Positions 1 through 10,394 of a DNA stretch of 64,000 nucleotides are shown here, in pieces. How positions within the stretch are numbered: the first letter of the stretch is position 1; the number at the start of each line of letters is the position of its first letter. Made by a program: the position numbers and the translations under genes. Source of the DNA: Taxillus chinensis (Eukaryota; Streptophyta; Magnoliopsida; Santalales; Loranthaceae); contig CM042092.1 in assembly GCA_023512835.1 (NCBI GenBank), positions 42,302,258 through 42,366,257 of the forward strand, given 5' to 3'. Below the pieces are notes generated by a model, which searched no databases, was not told where the DNA came from, and saw only the letters and a program-made list of their open reading frames with translations.

Positions 1-919
1 TCTATAAATACAAGCCTCCACGCCCCTTGCTAGCCATGCCTAACCCCCCTACACGTTTTTAGAGAGAGAGAGAGAGGCTCCACGACTTGGAGGTGCTCCT
101 TGACCTAGGAGAGCAGCCGTCGTAGCAGCCGTCGCGGATTTTGGAGCCTAGATTTGAAGCTTTGCTGTGCGCGTGATCAAGAAGAAGATGTTGAGCTTTT
201 CTGCTTTGTGTTTGCTTGTAATCATGCGTGAGTAGTCTTATAATCTAGGGGAGCAATGTAGCCCCCTTGTTGTTTTACTGTGTTTATGAATATTGGGTTT
301 GGATGATTGAAGTTTTGCATGTTTTATGAATCTGTTCTTAATTCTATCTTTGGATGTACACCTTGGTATTCTTAGCCCTAGTCTGGGGCGGATTGAGATT
401 CATAACTTATTTGTGATTGGTGTGATCATTATCCTTTTGCAAGTATGATTTATTGGCTTTGCATGTTTGTGTGTTTAGATGACCATTCTGGCATACAACT
501 CTTAAAAGGACCTCAATGACCATTTGTTGTCCTTGGCTTATGTTTAGCATGTTTTCAATCAGACAACCCTAATACCATGAACCAGTAGAGATAACATAGG
601 GAGGTGAAATTGTGACCCTAGATGCCTTTAATCCTTGAATCTTAATCCTAAAATCAACTTACTTTCTTTGTTTATTAAGAAAACCAAATAAAAATTAGAT
701 CTTTAGTTTAAAAAAGAAAACTTTTTGCCAAGACATTTTATAGAACAAGAGTAATTGGGTGATTTGATTTGAGAACTAGAGAACTAGGTTAATCCCTGTG
801 GGTTCGACCCCTTGCTTGCTGCTATTCTTTTAGTGCAAACTTAAGGAATTTATTATTTTGAAGAGAGATTTAACGACATTAGCTAGCTCTTTTAGAGAGG
901 CTAAAAATCTTGTCTGTCA
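1..919 (+). repeat. E1 5' LTR, 3' part only
   Basis: The window opens inside the LTR at the TATA box (TATAAATA at 3-10). A GA-rich run in the transcribed leader (about 61-76) follows. The LTR end is at CTTGTCTGTCA (919), just before the PBS. It matches the 3' LTR of the same element from about 5068 to 5985. About 580 bp of U3 lie upstream of the window. Confidence 0.92.
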
Positions 920-922
920 AAT

Positions 923-937
923 TGGCGCCGTTGGGGA
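923..937 (+). other. Primer-binding site, tRNA-Asp type, shortened
   Basis: TGGCGCCGTTG followed by GGGA lies three bases after the LTR end. The 3' end of plant tRNA-Asp(GTC), with its CCA, is complementary to TGGCGCCGTTGCCGGGG. E1 lacks the three bases CCG in the middle of that match, whereas E6 and E7 have the full version. Athila elements typically use tRNA-Asp, which fits the gag and pol evidence in E2 and E6. Confidence 0.85.
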
Positions 938-1186
938 TTCAACGGTTAACTAGTTTTTAAAATCAACATTCAGTGAAATTGTTTGAATTCTGATCTTGGT
1001 GTTTTATTTTGTCTTTTACTTTCTGTTATTTTGTGTTCTTTATTTGTTTATTTTGCATTGTTCGGAGCTGCTGGGTGTGTTCTTGTTGTTTTACAGGAAC
1101 ATACACCAAGTGTTTGAGGTATTACTAGTTGTGTATGCAATGAGGGGAACTTGTGTCCTTTAATCCAGAACCCGAACAGGACTCCA

Positions 1187-2585
1187 ATGGACAGAAAGTT
1201 TGGAGATGAGGAGGAGCTAACCATGGAAGAATGTTTGGAAAGGATGATCCAAGGCAACAAATATTTGTGGGAAAATCAAAGGAAAGATGAGGAGAATTCA
1301 ATGATGGCAGACCAACATGTTTATGTTCCAGGCCATGCAGCAGATCAATTTTCATATAATGCTTGGGATTGCACTGTCTATGATCCTCCCACAAGAAGTT
1401 ATTCATACCAGGAGCCTCCTTGTTATGGTGGGAGTATTAATGGAGATGGTAGAGAAGTATGGCCAACTTACACCCAACCTGAGGGTGACTACTATCCACA
1501 AGAGCCACCACCTAAGGAGTTTAATGGTTTCTTCAATGGATATTCTCGAGAACATATTGGTTGGGCAATATCAAGATGAAGCTTACTATGAAGCCCCACT
1601 CTATGGCAATTATTGTCCATATCAACAACAAGAGTGGCAGCCCCAAGTTGAAGATGTAGAAACAAGAAGAGAGGTAAAGGATTTGAATGAAAGGCTAGGA
1701 CGTATGGAGACTACCATAAAAAATATGGAGCAATTATTGATGAGTATGGCTCAAAATGCAAAACCGGAGTCTCATCTCACTCCTTTGCTGATGACATAGA
1801 GATAAAAACTGAAGAGAATTGCAAAGCCATCACCCCAACTTCCATGAATCAATCTTTGACGTCCGCCTCACAAGAATGGGAGTTTTCTCGCTAATAATGA
1901 TTCTCAAGATGAAGCTTGCATTCTAGATGGTCAAACCATTAATGCTGCTATAGAACAAGAAGTGGACAAAAGGGCAATGTTTCATTATGATGAGGTGGTC
2001 CCTCCACCACAATTTAATAGCCCATGTGATGTATCCACTTCAACTCTTCCCATGGTTGGAGCTTATGAGGACAATTTTTCCATCCAAGAAGAAGAGGAAG
2101 ACTTGAATTGTTCTGGGGTGTTAGAAGAACATGAGAAACCAATAAATGACAACCCAAGGATGCAGCAACAAATCTTGGATGATGATGCTATAATTCTCAT
2201 ATCCGAAGGCACATCAAACCAAGGTACTCTTTATGAAGACAAGCGACATGAGCCCACCACTACTATGTTTGCTTTGGAATCATCTTCCCTTATACAAGAG
2301 GAGGAAGTGCTTGACAAGGGAGGTAACCATGCGTGCATCATGACTACTCCAATTGTGGAGTATGTTGAATTTGTGTTACCACCTCGTTGGAATGAGAGGA
2401 AGGAGAACCATAAGTTTGTGGAGGTGTCTCCCTATCAACAATTGAATCGGGAGTTCAAGTGGCTCCCACGGTTCATTCATCCGATTGCTATGGTCTATGA
2501 GACTGCCGAGGTTTACAATGCCAGGATGAAAGCCTTTCATACATTGGTTGAGCTTAGTATGACAAAGTCTAGCTACGGACTTTAA
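1187..2585 (+). pseudogene. Non-autonomous element reading frame, gag-tail derived, broken
   Basis: From the ATG at 1187 (MDRKFGDEEEL) an acidic frame runs to 1579, continues in another frame to about 1799, and resumes at 1962-2585. E7 carries the same product at 58001-59396 with different breaks, so the ancestral product was about 465 residues. The first half is rich in Tyr, Gln and Pro and ends in a coiled-coil-like stretch followed by KAIT. That order resembles the gag C-terminal linker of E2 and E6 (LLVSMARN, then SDTE, then KAITLRSGK), so I infer derivation from that linker. The second half has no match I recognise; it is acidic and ends in KSSYGL. No zinc knuckle, protease or polymerase motif is visible. 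Function is unknown; an RNA-binding or packaging role is only a guess. Confidence 0.6.
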
Positions 2586-2587
2586 AT

Positions 2588-2615
2588 AAAGCGCCTGGTT
2601 GGGAGGCAACCCAAT
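2588..2615 (+). other. Conserved hairpin motif after the reading frame
   Basis: AAAGCGCC followed by TTGGG-AGGCAA-CCCAA lies directly after the stop codon. The same block occurs after the pol stop in E2 (12252-12279) and E6 (46661-46688) and after the ORF in E7 (57971-57998). It survives both in coding and non-autonomous elements, so it may be a cis-acting RNA signal. The role is inferred. Confidence 0.6.
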
Positions 2616-2659
2616 GTTTATTGCTATGTTTTATTTTATGTTATTTTCTTTTATTTATT

Positions 2660-2731
2660 TTATTCAATAAATTGTTTGCAAGCTAACCATTGTGCAGAGA
2701 CTTTGCTTCTTTCTTAACTAACCATTTGCAG
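2660..2731 (+). promoter_or_regulatory. Candidate 3' splice site(s) for a downstream message
   Basis: A T-rich stretch is followed by GCTAACCATTGTGCAG (AG at 2697) and, 34 bp on, by TTAACTAACCATTTGCAG (AG at 2731). Each has a plant branch-point-like CTAAC and a TGCAG acceptor. E2 has the same double arrangement on the minus strand (about 12134-12200). Athila env-like genes have been proposed to be expressed from spliced RNA. That this is such an acceptor is inference. Confidence 0.35.
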
Positions 2732-2759
2732 GATGAGCAAATTATTGGGTCAATTCACG

Positions 2760-2913
2760 TGTGGGATCTTTGCTTGCTACTACATGATGGCTATTCTGCA
2801 AGGGAAGGAAACTTGGGAAGTGCGCGGCGAGACGCTCGGTTGACTTTGTGGCTTAGGTGCGACGAATGGTGGCCAATGTCATCTACTATTATAGTGTGCC
2901 AAACCAGGGGTAA
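2760..2913 (+). pseudogene. C-terminal remnant of Ulp1-like cysteine peptidase ORF
   Basis: Translated from 2760, the segment begins CGIFACYYMM, the motif around the nucleophilic Cys of C48 (Ulp1/SENP) peptidases and the same stretch found in E2. A frame change near 2845 gives an early stop; the ancestral stop is TAA at 2911-2913. Everything upstream, including the catalytic His and Asp region, has been lost by a deletion that joins post-pol sequence (ending near 2759) to the Cys motif. It cannot encode an active enzyme. Confidence 0.7.
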
Positions 2914-4487
2914 GTGTTTTTCCTACTCCCTATTTTATGCCATGAGGACATAGCATATTTTAAGTGTGGTGTATGGGGAGTGACTTGAGCCACTTGTTTG
3001 TCCTTTATATTGTGTGATTGCATGTCTTGTTTTTGTTTAAGTGTTTTTGTTGTCCTTTATTTTTATTTTGGGTGATTGTTTGAGTTGTCTGCTTGAATGA
3101 TTTGCTTGTGGAGACATGGATATTAAGTATGCAATTTTGCCTTAAAATTTAATTTTTGGGCCACATTAGTATCATGTTGTGATAAGGGTGTTAAAGTAGT
3201 TAAAATGTGCTCTGAATTAGTTTGATCATGTCTTTATCTGTTGAATGATATCACCATTTTTTGGAGCTGAGTTTTGAATATTAGCTGAGCATGAAATGCT
3301 ATGATAGACCTAAGTAACCCTTAAAGTTGAGTGAAAAAGAAATGAAAAATGAGAATGACTTCTTTTTAGCCCTTGAGTGACATTTATGGTTTGTGGGTAA
3401 TAGTTGATTTGCTACTCTTCTTGCACTTAACATTAGTTATTTAATGGTAGGAGTCAAGTAAGCATGTGATTACTTATTAGTGCTCAGTGTTTGGTGTGTG
3501 GATAGGGTGCAAGGCCTTTAAGTCACTTTGACTTCTTATATATCCTATTTTTTGTTTATCTGTGTTGTAAATATAAAAGCTGTGATATAGAATGTGAAAA
3601 AGCCATCACTTAATTGGAAAATGGGATGTGAGACATCAATGAATTTTGTCTCTCCTTATGTAGCAAAATGGCAAGGGGTATGCATTAGAAAAATCAGTCT
3701 TATTTATGTGTTATGTGAGTAAAAAAAAAAAAGAAGAGTGAATAATCCATCAAGGGAGAGCATAAAATGCAACCTTGTAAGGTTACTACTTAAAAAAAAA
3801 AAAGAAAAAAAAGAAAAGAAAGAAAGATTCGAATAAAAGCCGAATGGCTTGATGTTTATGTGTGATTGTTTAGATTTGTGAAGCCACATTGGCTGAATTG
3901 TGTTTTGTTTTAAGAATGTTGAGCTCAATTCTTTGGCTCATGGTCTTGTTTTATCAGTTAGTAGACTAGAGTGTGAGTTTATTGAGTTTAGAATAGAGTG
4001 TGAGTTCAAATAAAGTAGAATAGTGAGTGTGTTTTCTTTGATGAGCACAATAGGGAACTCTCATGATTGCTTGGCAAGTACTTAATCAATAGCTGATGGC
4101 GAGTGTAGAGATAGAGTTTTCCATCCATTGTTCATTGATAGGTATTGGGGCTTGAGAATTATTATATTTGAGTGAGGCTGCTTATCCTTGGTAAGAACTT
4201 AAAGGGAAACTAGGTGCTATTTTATCATGGATTGCTTGCTCATATCTGAAATTTAAGTGGTGATATTGCATGGTTGTTGGACTAGGGATATGGACATGAA
4301 TGAACTAAGTTATGACTCATTTTGATGCTTAAATTCCCATTTCATCATGATAGAGTTGCATGCTTAGGACCATGATTCTCCTTGATTGTTATTTTATTTT
4401 TCTTCCGTTTGACTGCGTGTTTATTTTATTTTTGCATGCTTGTATGTTTTTGCTTGAGGACAAGCAATGGTTCAAGTGTGGTGTATT
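2914..4487 (+). other. E1 non-coding 3' internal region
   Basis: About 1.57 kb lie between the peptidase remnant and the 3' LTR. There is no credible reading frame. The region contains A-rich tracts (3720-3732 and 3791-3825). It is collinear with minus-strand copies in E2 (7507-9100), E6 (44279-45799) and E7 (56113-57667). Confidence 0.8.
4450..4467 (+). other. Conserved 7-bp stem hairpin upstream of 3' LTR
   Basis: TTGCTTG-AGGA-CAAGCAA is a perfect inverted repeat 20 bp before the 3' LTR. It recurs at 7527-7544, 19927-19944, 22428-22445, 44299-44316 and 56133-56150, i.e. in every 3' end present. No long purine tract is seen in the usual PPT place; the intervening sequence is AAGTGTGGTGTATT. 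Confidence 0.65.
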
Positions 4488-5985
4488 TGATAACGTGCAT
4501 TTTATGCCGTTATTCTAGTGTTTATTTAGGATGTTTAAGAGCATGATTAGAGCCTTATTGCTTCATATATCATATATATTTGCTCTAACCCCTAGGAAGA
4601 TACTATTTGCAAATACATGCGTTTTTAAGCTGTTTTGGCAGATTTTGTACCTCACTTTTGACATAGTAGATGGCCTCAAACAATTTGCGTGCAAGAACAA
4701 AAGTTTCTTAGAATGATGTCATCTACCTACCACAGAAATTTCAGAGCATTTGGAGCTGAACGTGAATTCACCCATTTCACGTGCAAGCCTATTTTTGCCT
4801 CTCAGGCCTCTACAGGATGCAAGGAAGCTTGGGGAGAAGTTTGAGCTGATTTGGAGGTGCACGTGAATTCACCATATCACGTGCAAATTGGCGTGCGAGA
4901 TATTTTTGGACCGATCCAATCGTTTTTCCATGCCGATCATTTGTTCTGAAGGCCCAAGTCCAAATTGTGGATGGAAGATAGAGATTTTAAAGTTTCGAGT
5001 GTTACTTATCAAAACTACGTCGTTTTGATAAGTGGGCTAGGTTACACACCTCAAAGCCCATCCAAACTCTATAAATACAAGCCTCCACGCCCCTTGCTAG
5101 CCATGCCTAACCCCCTTACACGTTTTTAGAGAGAGAGAGAGAGGCTCCACGACTTGGAGGTGCTCCTTGACCTAGGAGAGCAGCCGTCGCAGCAGCCGTC
5201 GCGGATTTTGGAGCCTAGATTTGAAGCTTTGCTGTGCGCGTGATCAAGAAGAAGATGTTGAGCTTTTCTGCTTTGTGTTTGCTTGTAATCATGCGTGAGT
5301 AGTCTTATAATCTAGGGGAGCAATGTAGCCCCCTTGTTGTTTTACTGTGTTTATGAATATTGGGTTTGGATGATTGAAGTTTTGCATGTTTTATGAATCT
5401 GTTCTTAATTCTATCTTTGGATGTACACCTTGGTATTCTTAGCCCTAGTCAGGGCGGATTGAGATTCATAACTTATTTGTGATTGGTGTGATCATTATCC
5501 TTTTGCAAGTATGATTTATTGGCTTTGCATGTTTGTGTGTTTAGATGACCATTCTGGCATACAACTCTTAAAAGGACCTCAATGACCATTTGTTGTCCTT
5601 GGCTTATGTTTAGCATGTTTTCAATCGGACAACCCTAATACCATGAACCAGTTAGAGATAACATAGGGAGGTGAAATTGTGACCCTAGATGCCTTTAATC
5701 CTTGAATCTTAATCCTAAAATCAACTTACTTTCTTTGTTTATTAAGAAAACCAAATAAAAATTAGATCTTTAGTTTAAAAAAGAAAACTTTTTGCCAAGA
5801 CATTTTATAGAACAAGAGTAATTGGGTGATTTGATTTGAGAACTAGAGAACTAGGTTAATCCTGTGGGTTCGACCCCTTGCTTGCTGCTATTCTTTTAGT
5901 GCAAACTTAAGGAATTTATTATTTTGAAGACAGATTTAACGACATTAGCTAGCTCTTTTAGAGAGGCTAAAAATCTTGTCTGTCA
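4488..5985 (+). repeat. E1 3' LTR
   Basis: It is 1498 bp, starts TGATAACGTGCATTTTATGC and ends CTTGTCTGTCA, so it has TG...CA ends. U3 contains several CACGTG or ACGTG boxes (about 4770-4885). TATAAATA at 5070-5077 is followed by a leader with a GA microsatellite. It is near-identical by eye to the visible part of the 5' LTR, which suggests a young insertion. Confidence 0.95.
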
Positions 5986-5997
5986 TTTATTGAGTTT
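5986..5997 (+). mobile_element. 12-bp sliver of E3 between E1 and E2
   Basis: TTTATTGAGTTT is part of the 3' internal region of this family; the uninterrupted sequence is seen in E4 near 21950-21963. The first five bases are the presumed E1 target duplication. The last five, AGTTT (5993-5997), are the left E2 target duplication, repeated at 19461-19465. Confidence 0.85.
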
Positions 5998-7506
5998 TGA
6001 TCAGACAAGATTTTTAGCCTCTCTAAAAGAGCTAGCTAATGTCGTTAAATCTCTCTTCAAAATAATAAATTCCCTAAGTTTGCACTAAAAGAATAGCGGC
6101 AAGAAAGGGGCCGAACCCACAGGGATTAACCTAGTTCTCTAGTTCTCAAATCAAATCACCCAATTACTCTTGTTCTATAAAATGTCTTGGCAAAAAGTTT
6201 TCTTTTTTAACCTAAAGATCTAATTTTTATTTGGTTTTCTGAATAAACAAAGAAAGTAAACTGATTTTAGGATTAAGAATCAAGGATTAAAAGCATCTAG
6301 GGTCACAATTTCACCTCCCTATGTTATCTCTACCGGTTCATGATGTTAGGGTTGTTGATTGAAAACATGCTAAACATAAGCCAAGGACAACAAATGGTCA
6401 TTGAGGTCCTTTTAAGAGTTGTATGCCGGAATGGTCATCTAAACACACAAACATGCAAGCCAATAAATCATACTTGCAAAAGGATAATGATCACACCAAT
6501 TACAAATAAGTTATGAATCTCAATCCGCCCCCGGACTAGGGCTAAGAATACCAAGGTGTACATCCAAAGATAGAATTAAGAACAGATTCATAAAACATGC
6601 AAAACTCAATCATCCAAACCCAAATATTCATAAACACAAGCAAAGCAACAAGGGGGCTACATTGCTCCCCTAGATTAAAAGACTACTCACGCATGATTAC
6701 AAGCAAAACCATAGCAGAAAAGCTAAACATCTTCTTCTTGATCACGCGCACAAAGAAAGCTTCAAATCCGGGCTCCAAAATCCGCGACGGCCGCGACGGC
6801 CGCTCTCCTAGGTCAAGGACAGCCTCCAAGACGTGGAGCCCTCTCTCTCTCTCTAAAACGTGTGTGGGGGTTAGGCATGCACAGCAGAGGGCGTAGAGCT
6901 CTTATTTATAGAGTTTGGATGGGCCTTGAGGTGTGTAACCTAGCCCACTTATCAAAACGGCGTAGTTTTGATAAGTAACACTTGAAACATTAAAAACTCT
7001 ATCTTCCATCCACAATTTGGACTTGGGCCTTCAGGAACAAATGATCAAGCATGGAAAAACGATTGGATCGGTCCAAAAATATCTCTGCACGCCAATTTGC
7101 ACGTGATATGGTGAATTCACGTGCACCTCCAAATCAGCTCAAACTTCTCCCCAAGCTTCCTTGCATCATGTAGAGGCCTAAGAGGCAAAAATATGCTTGC
7201 ACGTGATATGGGTGAATTCACGTGCAACTCCAAATTAGCTCCAAATGCTCTGAAATTTCTCTGGTAGGTAGAGGCCATCATTCTAAGCAACTTTTGTTCT
7301 TGCACGCCAATTGTTTGAGGTCATCTACTATGTCAAAAGTGAGGTCCAAAACCTGCCAAAACAGCTTAAAAGCGCATGTATTTGCAACTAGCATCTTCCT
7401 AGGGGTTAGAGCAAATATATATGATATATGAAGCAATAAGGCTCTAATCATGCTCTTAAACATCCTAAATAAACACTAGAATAACGGCATAAAATGCACG
7501 TTATCA
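5998..7506 (-). repeat. E2 3' LTR
   Basis: This minus-strand LTR of 1509 bp has plus-strand ends TGATCAGACAAG and GCACGTTATCA. Its TATA is at 6903-6910, read on minus. With the plus-strand E1 3' LTR just 12 bp to the left it forms a large inverted repeat. Confidence 0.95.
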
Positions 7507-8184
7507 AATACACCACACTTGAACCATTGCTTGTCCTCAAGCAAAAACATACAAGCATGCAAAAATAAAATAAACACGCAGTCAAACAGAAGAAAAATAA
7601 AATAAAAATCAAGGAGAATCATGGTTTCCTAAGCATGCAACTCTATCATGATGAAATGGAAATTTAAGCATCAAAATGAGTCATAACTTAGTTCATTCAT
7701 GTCCATATCCCTAGTCCAACAACCATGCAATATCACCACTTAAATTTCGGATATGAGTAAGCAATCCATGATAAAATAGCACCTAGTTTCCCTTTAAGTT
7801 CTTATCAAGGATAAGCAGCCTCACTCAAATATAATAATTCTCAAGCCCAATACCTATCAATGAACAATGGATGGAAAACTCTATCTCTACACTCGCCATC
7901 AGCTATTGATTAAGTACTTGCCAAGCAATCATGAGAGTTCCCTATTGTGCTCATCAAAGAAAACACACTCTCTATTCTACTTTATTTGAACTCACACGCT
8001 AGTCTAAACTCAATAAACTCACACTCTAGTCTACTAACTGAATAAACAAAACATGAGCTAAAGAATTGAGCTCAACACTCTCAAAACAAAACACAATTCA
8101 GCCAATGTGGCTACAAAAATCTAAACAATCACACATAAACATCAAGCCATTGTGGCTTTTATTTCGAGTCTTTTTTTCTCTTTT

Positions 8185-8219
<35 letters not shown>

Positions 8220-8950
8220 TAATAACCTTACAAGGTTGCATTTTATGCTCTCCTTGATGGATTATTCACTCTTCTTTTTTTACTCACATAACACATAAAT
8301 AAAACTGATTTTTTTTAATGCAAACTCCTTGCCATTTTGCTACATAAGGAGAGAGAAATTCAATGATGTCTCACATCCCATTTCCCAATTAAGTGATGGC
8401 TTTTTCACATTCTAAATCACAACCTTTTCCAATACTATCACACAATAAAGAAAAGAATGCAAAGACAGTCACAATGACTTAGAGGTCTTGCATCCTAACT
8501 AAACACCAAACACCGAGCACTAATAAGTAATCACATGCTTACTTGACTCCTACCATTAAATAACCAATGTTGAATGCAAGATGAGTAGCAAATCAAACTA
8601 TTACCCATAAACCAGAAATGTCACTCAAGGGCTAAAAAGAAGTTGTTCTCATTTTTCATTTCTTTTTCACTCAACTTTAAGGGTTACTTAGGTCTATCAT
8701 AGCATTTCATGCTCACTAATATTCAAAACTCAGCTCCAAAAACATGGTGATATCATTCAAGAGATATAGACATGATTAAACCAATTCAGAGCACATTTTA
8801 ACTACTTTAACACCCTTATCACAACATGATACTAATGTGGCATAAAAATTAAATTTTAAGCCAAAATTGCATACTTAATATCCATGTCTCCACAAACAAA
8901 TCATTCAAGCAAACAACTCAAACAATCATGCAACTAAAAACAAAGTGTTT

Positions 8951-8987
<37 letters not shown>

Positions 8988-9100
8988 AAAACATGCAATC
9001 ACAATATAAAAGACAAGCAAGTGGCTCAAGTAACCCCCTATACACCACACTTAAAATATGCTATGTCCTCATGGCATAAAATAGGGAGTAGGAAAAACAC
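7507..9100 (-). other. E2 non-coding 3' internal region
   Basis: About 1.6 kb lie between the peptidase ORF stop and the 3' LTR, without a credible gene. The region includes the conserved hairpin (7527-7544) and long T tracts on the plus strand (about 8165-8217 and 8949-8983) that vary in length between copies. Confidence 0.8.
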
Positions 9101-9657
9101 TTACCCCTGGTTTGGCACATTGTAATAGTAGATGACATTGGCCACCATTCGTCGCACCCGAGCCACAAAGTCGGCCGATGTCTCGCCGCGCACTTCCCAA
9201 TTTTCCTTCCCTTGCGAATACCCATCATGTAGTAACAAACAAAGATCCCACACCTGAATTGGTCAGGCCGTTGGGGAATTTGCATTTCATTGTAGTGAAT
9301 AAGAGGGAGCTTGTCCGCCAACAAGCCTTCTTTGATCATTGCCACTTTCATGCGTTTGATGAACCCATGCACTAGCTGTCTTTTCCGTTTAGCAAACCCT
9401 TCGCCTTGGCTTGGATCATATAGCACAGCATGGCCTACATCCGCATTCACACGGACAAGTACATAGTGGCGGTCAATGTGCACCGGAATTAGCACCTCAT
9501 GCACACCATGCCAAGGGCGGTGCCCTTCATTCTCTCCATTAATGCGTTGGCGCCACACCTCTTCGGACAAGGGTTGATTGAAAAGCTCACACAGCATGAT
9601 GGAAGTGTACCCAGCTAAGGGGTAATTATGAGGCTCGGCCTCCACTACATACCGCAT
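9061..9657 (-). CDS. Ulp1/C48-like cysteine peptidase domain of E2
   Basis: This open frame encodes a domain like the ubiquitin-like-protein proteases that cleave SUMO. Counting from MRYVVEAEPH, the visible signature is His64 (DRHYVLVRV), Asp81 (YDPSQ) 17 residues later, Gln129 (IPQRPDQ) and Cys136 in RCGIFVCYYM. The His-Asp spacing equals that of the SENP family. The residue before Cys is Arg, not the usual Asp, and the Gln sits one place further from Cys than normal, so activity is uncertain. The reading frame slips after about residue 150: the other copies indicate the ancestral stop was TAA at 9103-9101 with an end like YYSVPNQG. The frame upstream (9699-11459) is in pieces, so the first Met here is probably not the true start. 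It lies downstream of integrase, in the position of the Athila env-like gene. No membrane segment or signal peptide is seen. Confidence 0.65.
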   Translation of the reverse strand: MRYVVEAEPHNYPLAGYTSIMLCELFNQPLSEEVWRQRINGENEGHRPWHGVHEVLIPVHIDRHYVLVRVNADVGHAVLYDPSQGEGFAKRKRQLVHGFIKRMKVAMIKEGLLADKLPLIHYNEMQIPQRPDQFRCGIFVCYYMMGIRKGRKIGKCAARHRPTLWLGCDEWWPMSSTITMCQTRGKCFSYSLFYAMRT

Positions 9658-9698
9658 GGTCCTGGCAGAAGAGGTCTATCTCGTCGGCATAGAGATAT

Positions 9699-10342
9699 TC
9701 ATTCTCTCGAGATCCTCTTCAAGCTAAAAGGAGTGAAGATATCATTATCCCGTATAAATCGAGCCCTATGACCTGTGGAATTGATGAATTCTTCAAATCT
9801 TCGCTTGGCTCTCTTCGGACGATAAAGCTGGATTAATGAGTAAATGAACAGGAGGGCCAAGTAGATCTTCAGGTTCAGCAGGCATGTATGCACCCCAAGA
9901 TACTGGAAGTATAGCGAGGCACCAGGGCCCGAGAATATGCAGGATCTGTAAAGGCTGGAAGGGTGAATACCTGCTTGCTGGCTCGCCTCCTCTTGAGGTT
10001 GGAAGGGTGAATACCCCGTTGCCGGCGCCGCCTCCTCTGGGTGAGAGTAAGATGGCCGAGCCGAAGGTTCTTGTTGAGGTGGATCTGCCTGGGCCGGATA
10101 AGCATCTTCAGGGGGATGGAGAGGGTTCTTCATCAGATATCTCCACTATAGGAGAACGTTTTGATGCTTTCCTCTTGCTCAAAGCCTTCCGGATTTTGCC
10201 TAGGAGGCCTTTGACTTCTTTGTTGTCCTTCCTCGGGGCTTCCACCTCGCGCCGGGTTCTGGCATTGGCCTCCCTGAGCTGCTGTGTTTCTTCCCTCCAA
10301 GCTTCGATAGATGCAGCAGGAGGAGCTTCGGGGGCCTCCCAT
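9699..10342 (-). pseudogene. Pro/Gln-rich linker of the post-pol ORF, frame broken
   Basis: Two overlapping frames (10133-10342 and 9699-10133) join near 10133 and read as a low-complexity, Pro-, Gln- and Glu-rich stretch followed by RPKRAKRRFEEFIN near the C-terminal end. They lie between the mid-domain (10395-10989) and the peptidase domain (9061-9657) and probably once linked them in one protein. A short direct repeat (10331-10347 and 10374-10390, offset 43 bp) disrupts the frame upstream. No domain is recognised. Confidence 0.45.
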
Positions 10343-10394
10343 GCTCTAGGTGATGCATGAGCGCGCTACATCCGGGGCCTCCCATGCTCTGGTT

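Larger units (their letters stand above)
1..5985 (+). mobile_element. E1: non-autonomous Athila-type LTR retrotransposon, 5' LTR cut by window edge
   Basis: The order is partial 5' LTR (1-919), tRNA-Asp-like PBS, an internal region of about 3.57 kb, and 3' LTR (4488-5985). Both LTRs end in CTTGTCTGTCA and share the same TATA and 5' leader. The internal region has no capsid, protease, RT or integrase. It holds one remodelled reading frame (1187-2585), a fragment of a Ulp1-like peptidase tail (2760-2913) and a long non-coding 3' part. E7 at 54612-61166 has the same architecture on the other strand, so this is a propagating non-autonomous family and not a one-off deletion. The five bases after the 3' LTR, TTTAT (5986-5990), should be its target duplication; the matching left copy lies outside the window. 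Confidence 0.9.

Noticed and set aside
4531..4716. A 61-residue open frame near the start of the LTRs, repeated in several copies
   Set aside because: It lies in U3 upstream of the TATA box, recurs only because LTRs are near-identical, and has no recognisable domain.
6597..6896. Frames of about 60-126 residues in the antisense of LTR leaders
   Set aside because: Antisense shadows of the leader and GA microsatellite, with length changing between copies.
8165..8217. Long T tract as a retroposon poly(A) tail
   Set aside because: The tract lies inside the conserved 3' internal region of E2 and is collinear in E1, E6 and E7 with variable length; no target duplication surrounds it.
9178..9375. 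Plus-strand frames opposite the peptidase ORF
   Set aside because: Antisense shadow of the minus-strand domain, which has the recognisable motifs.
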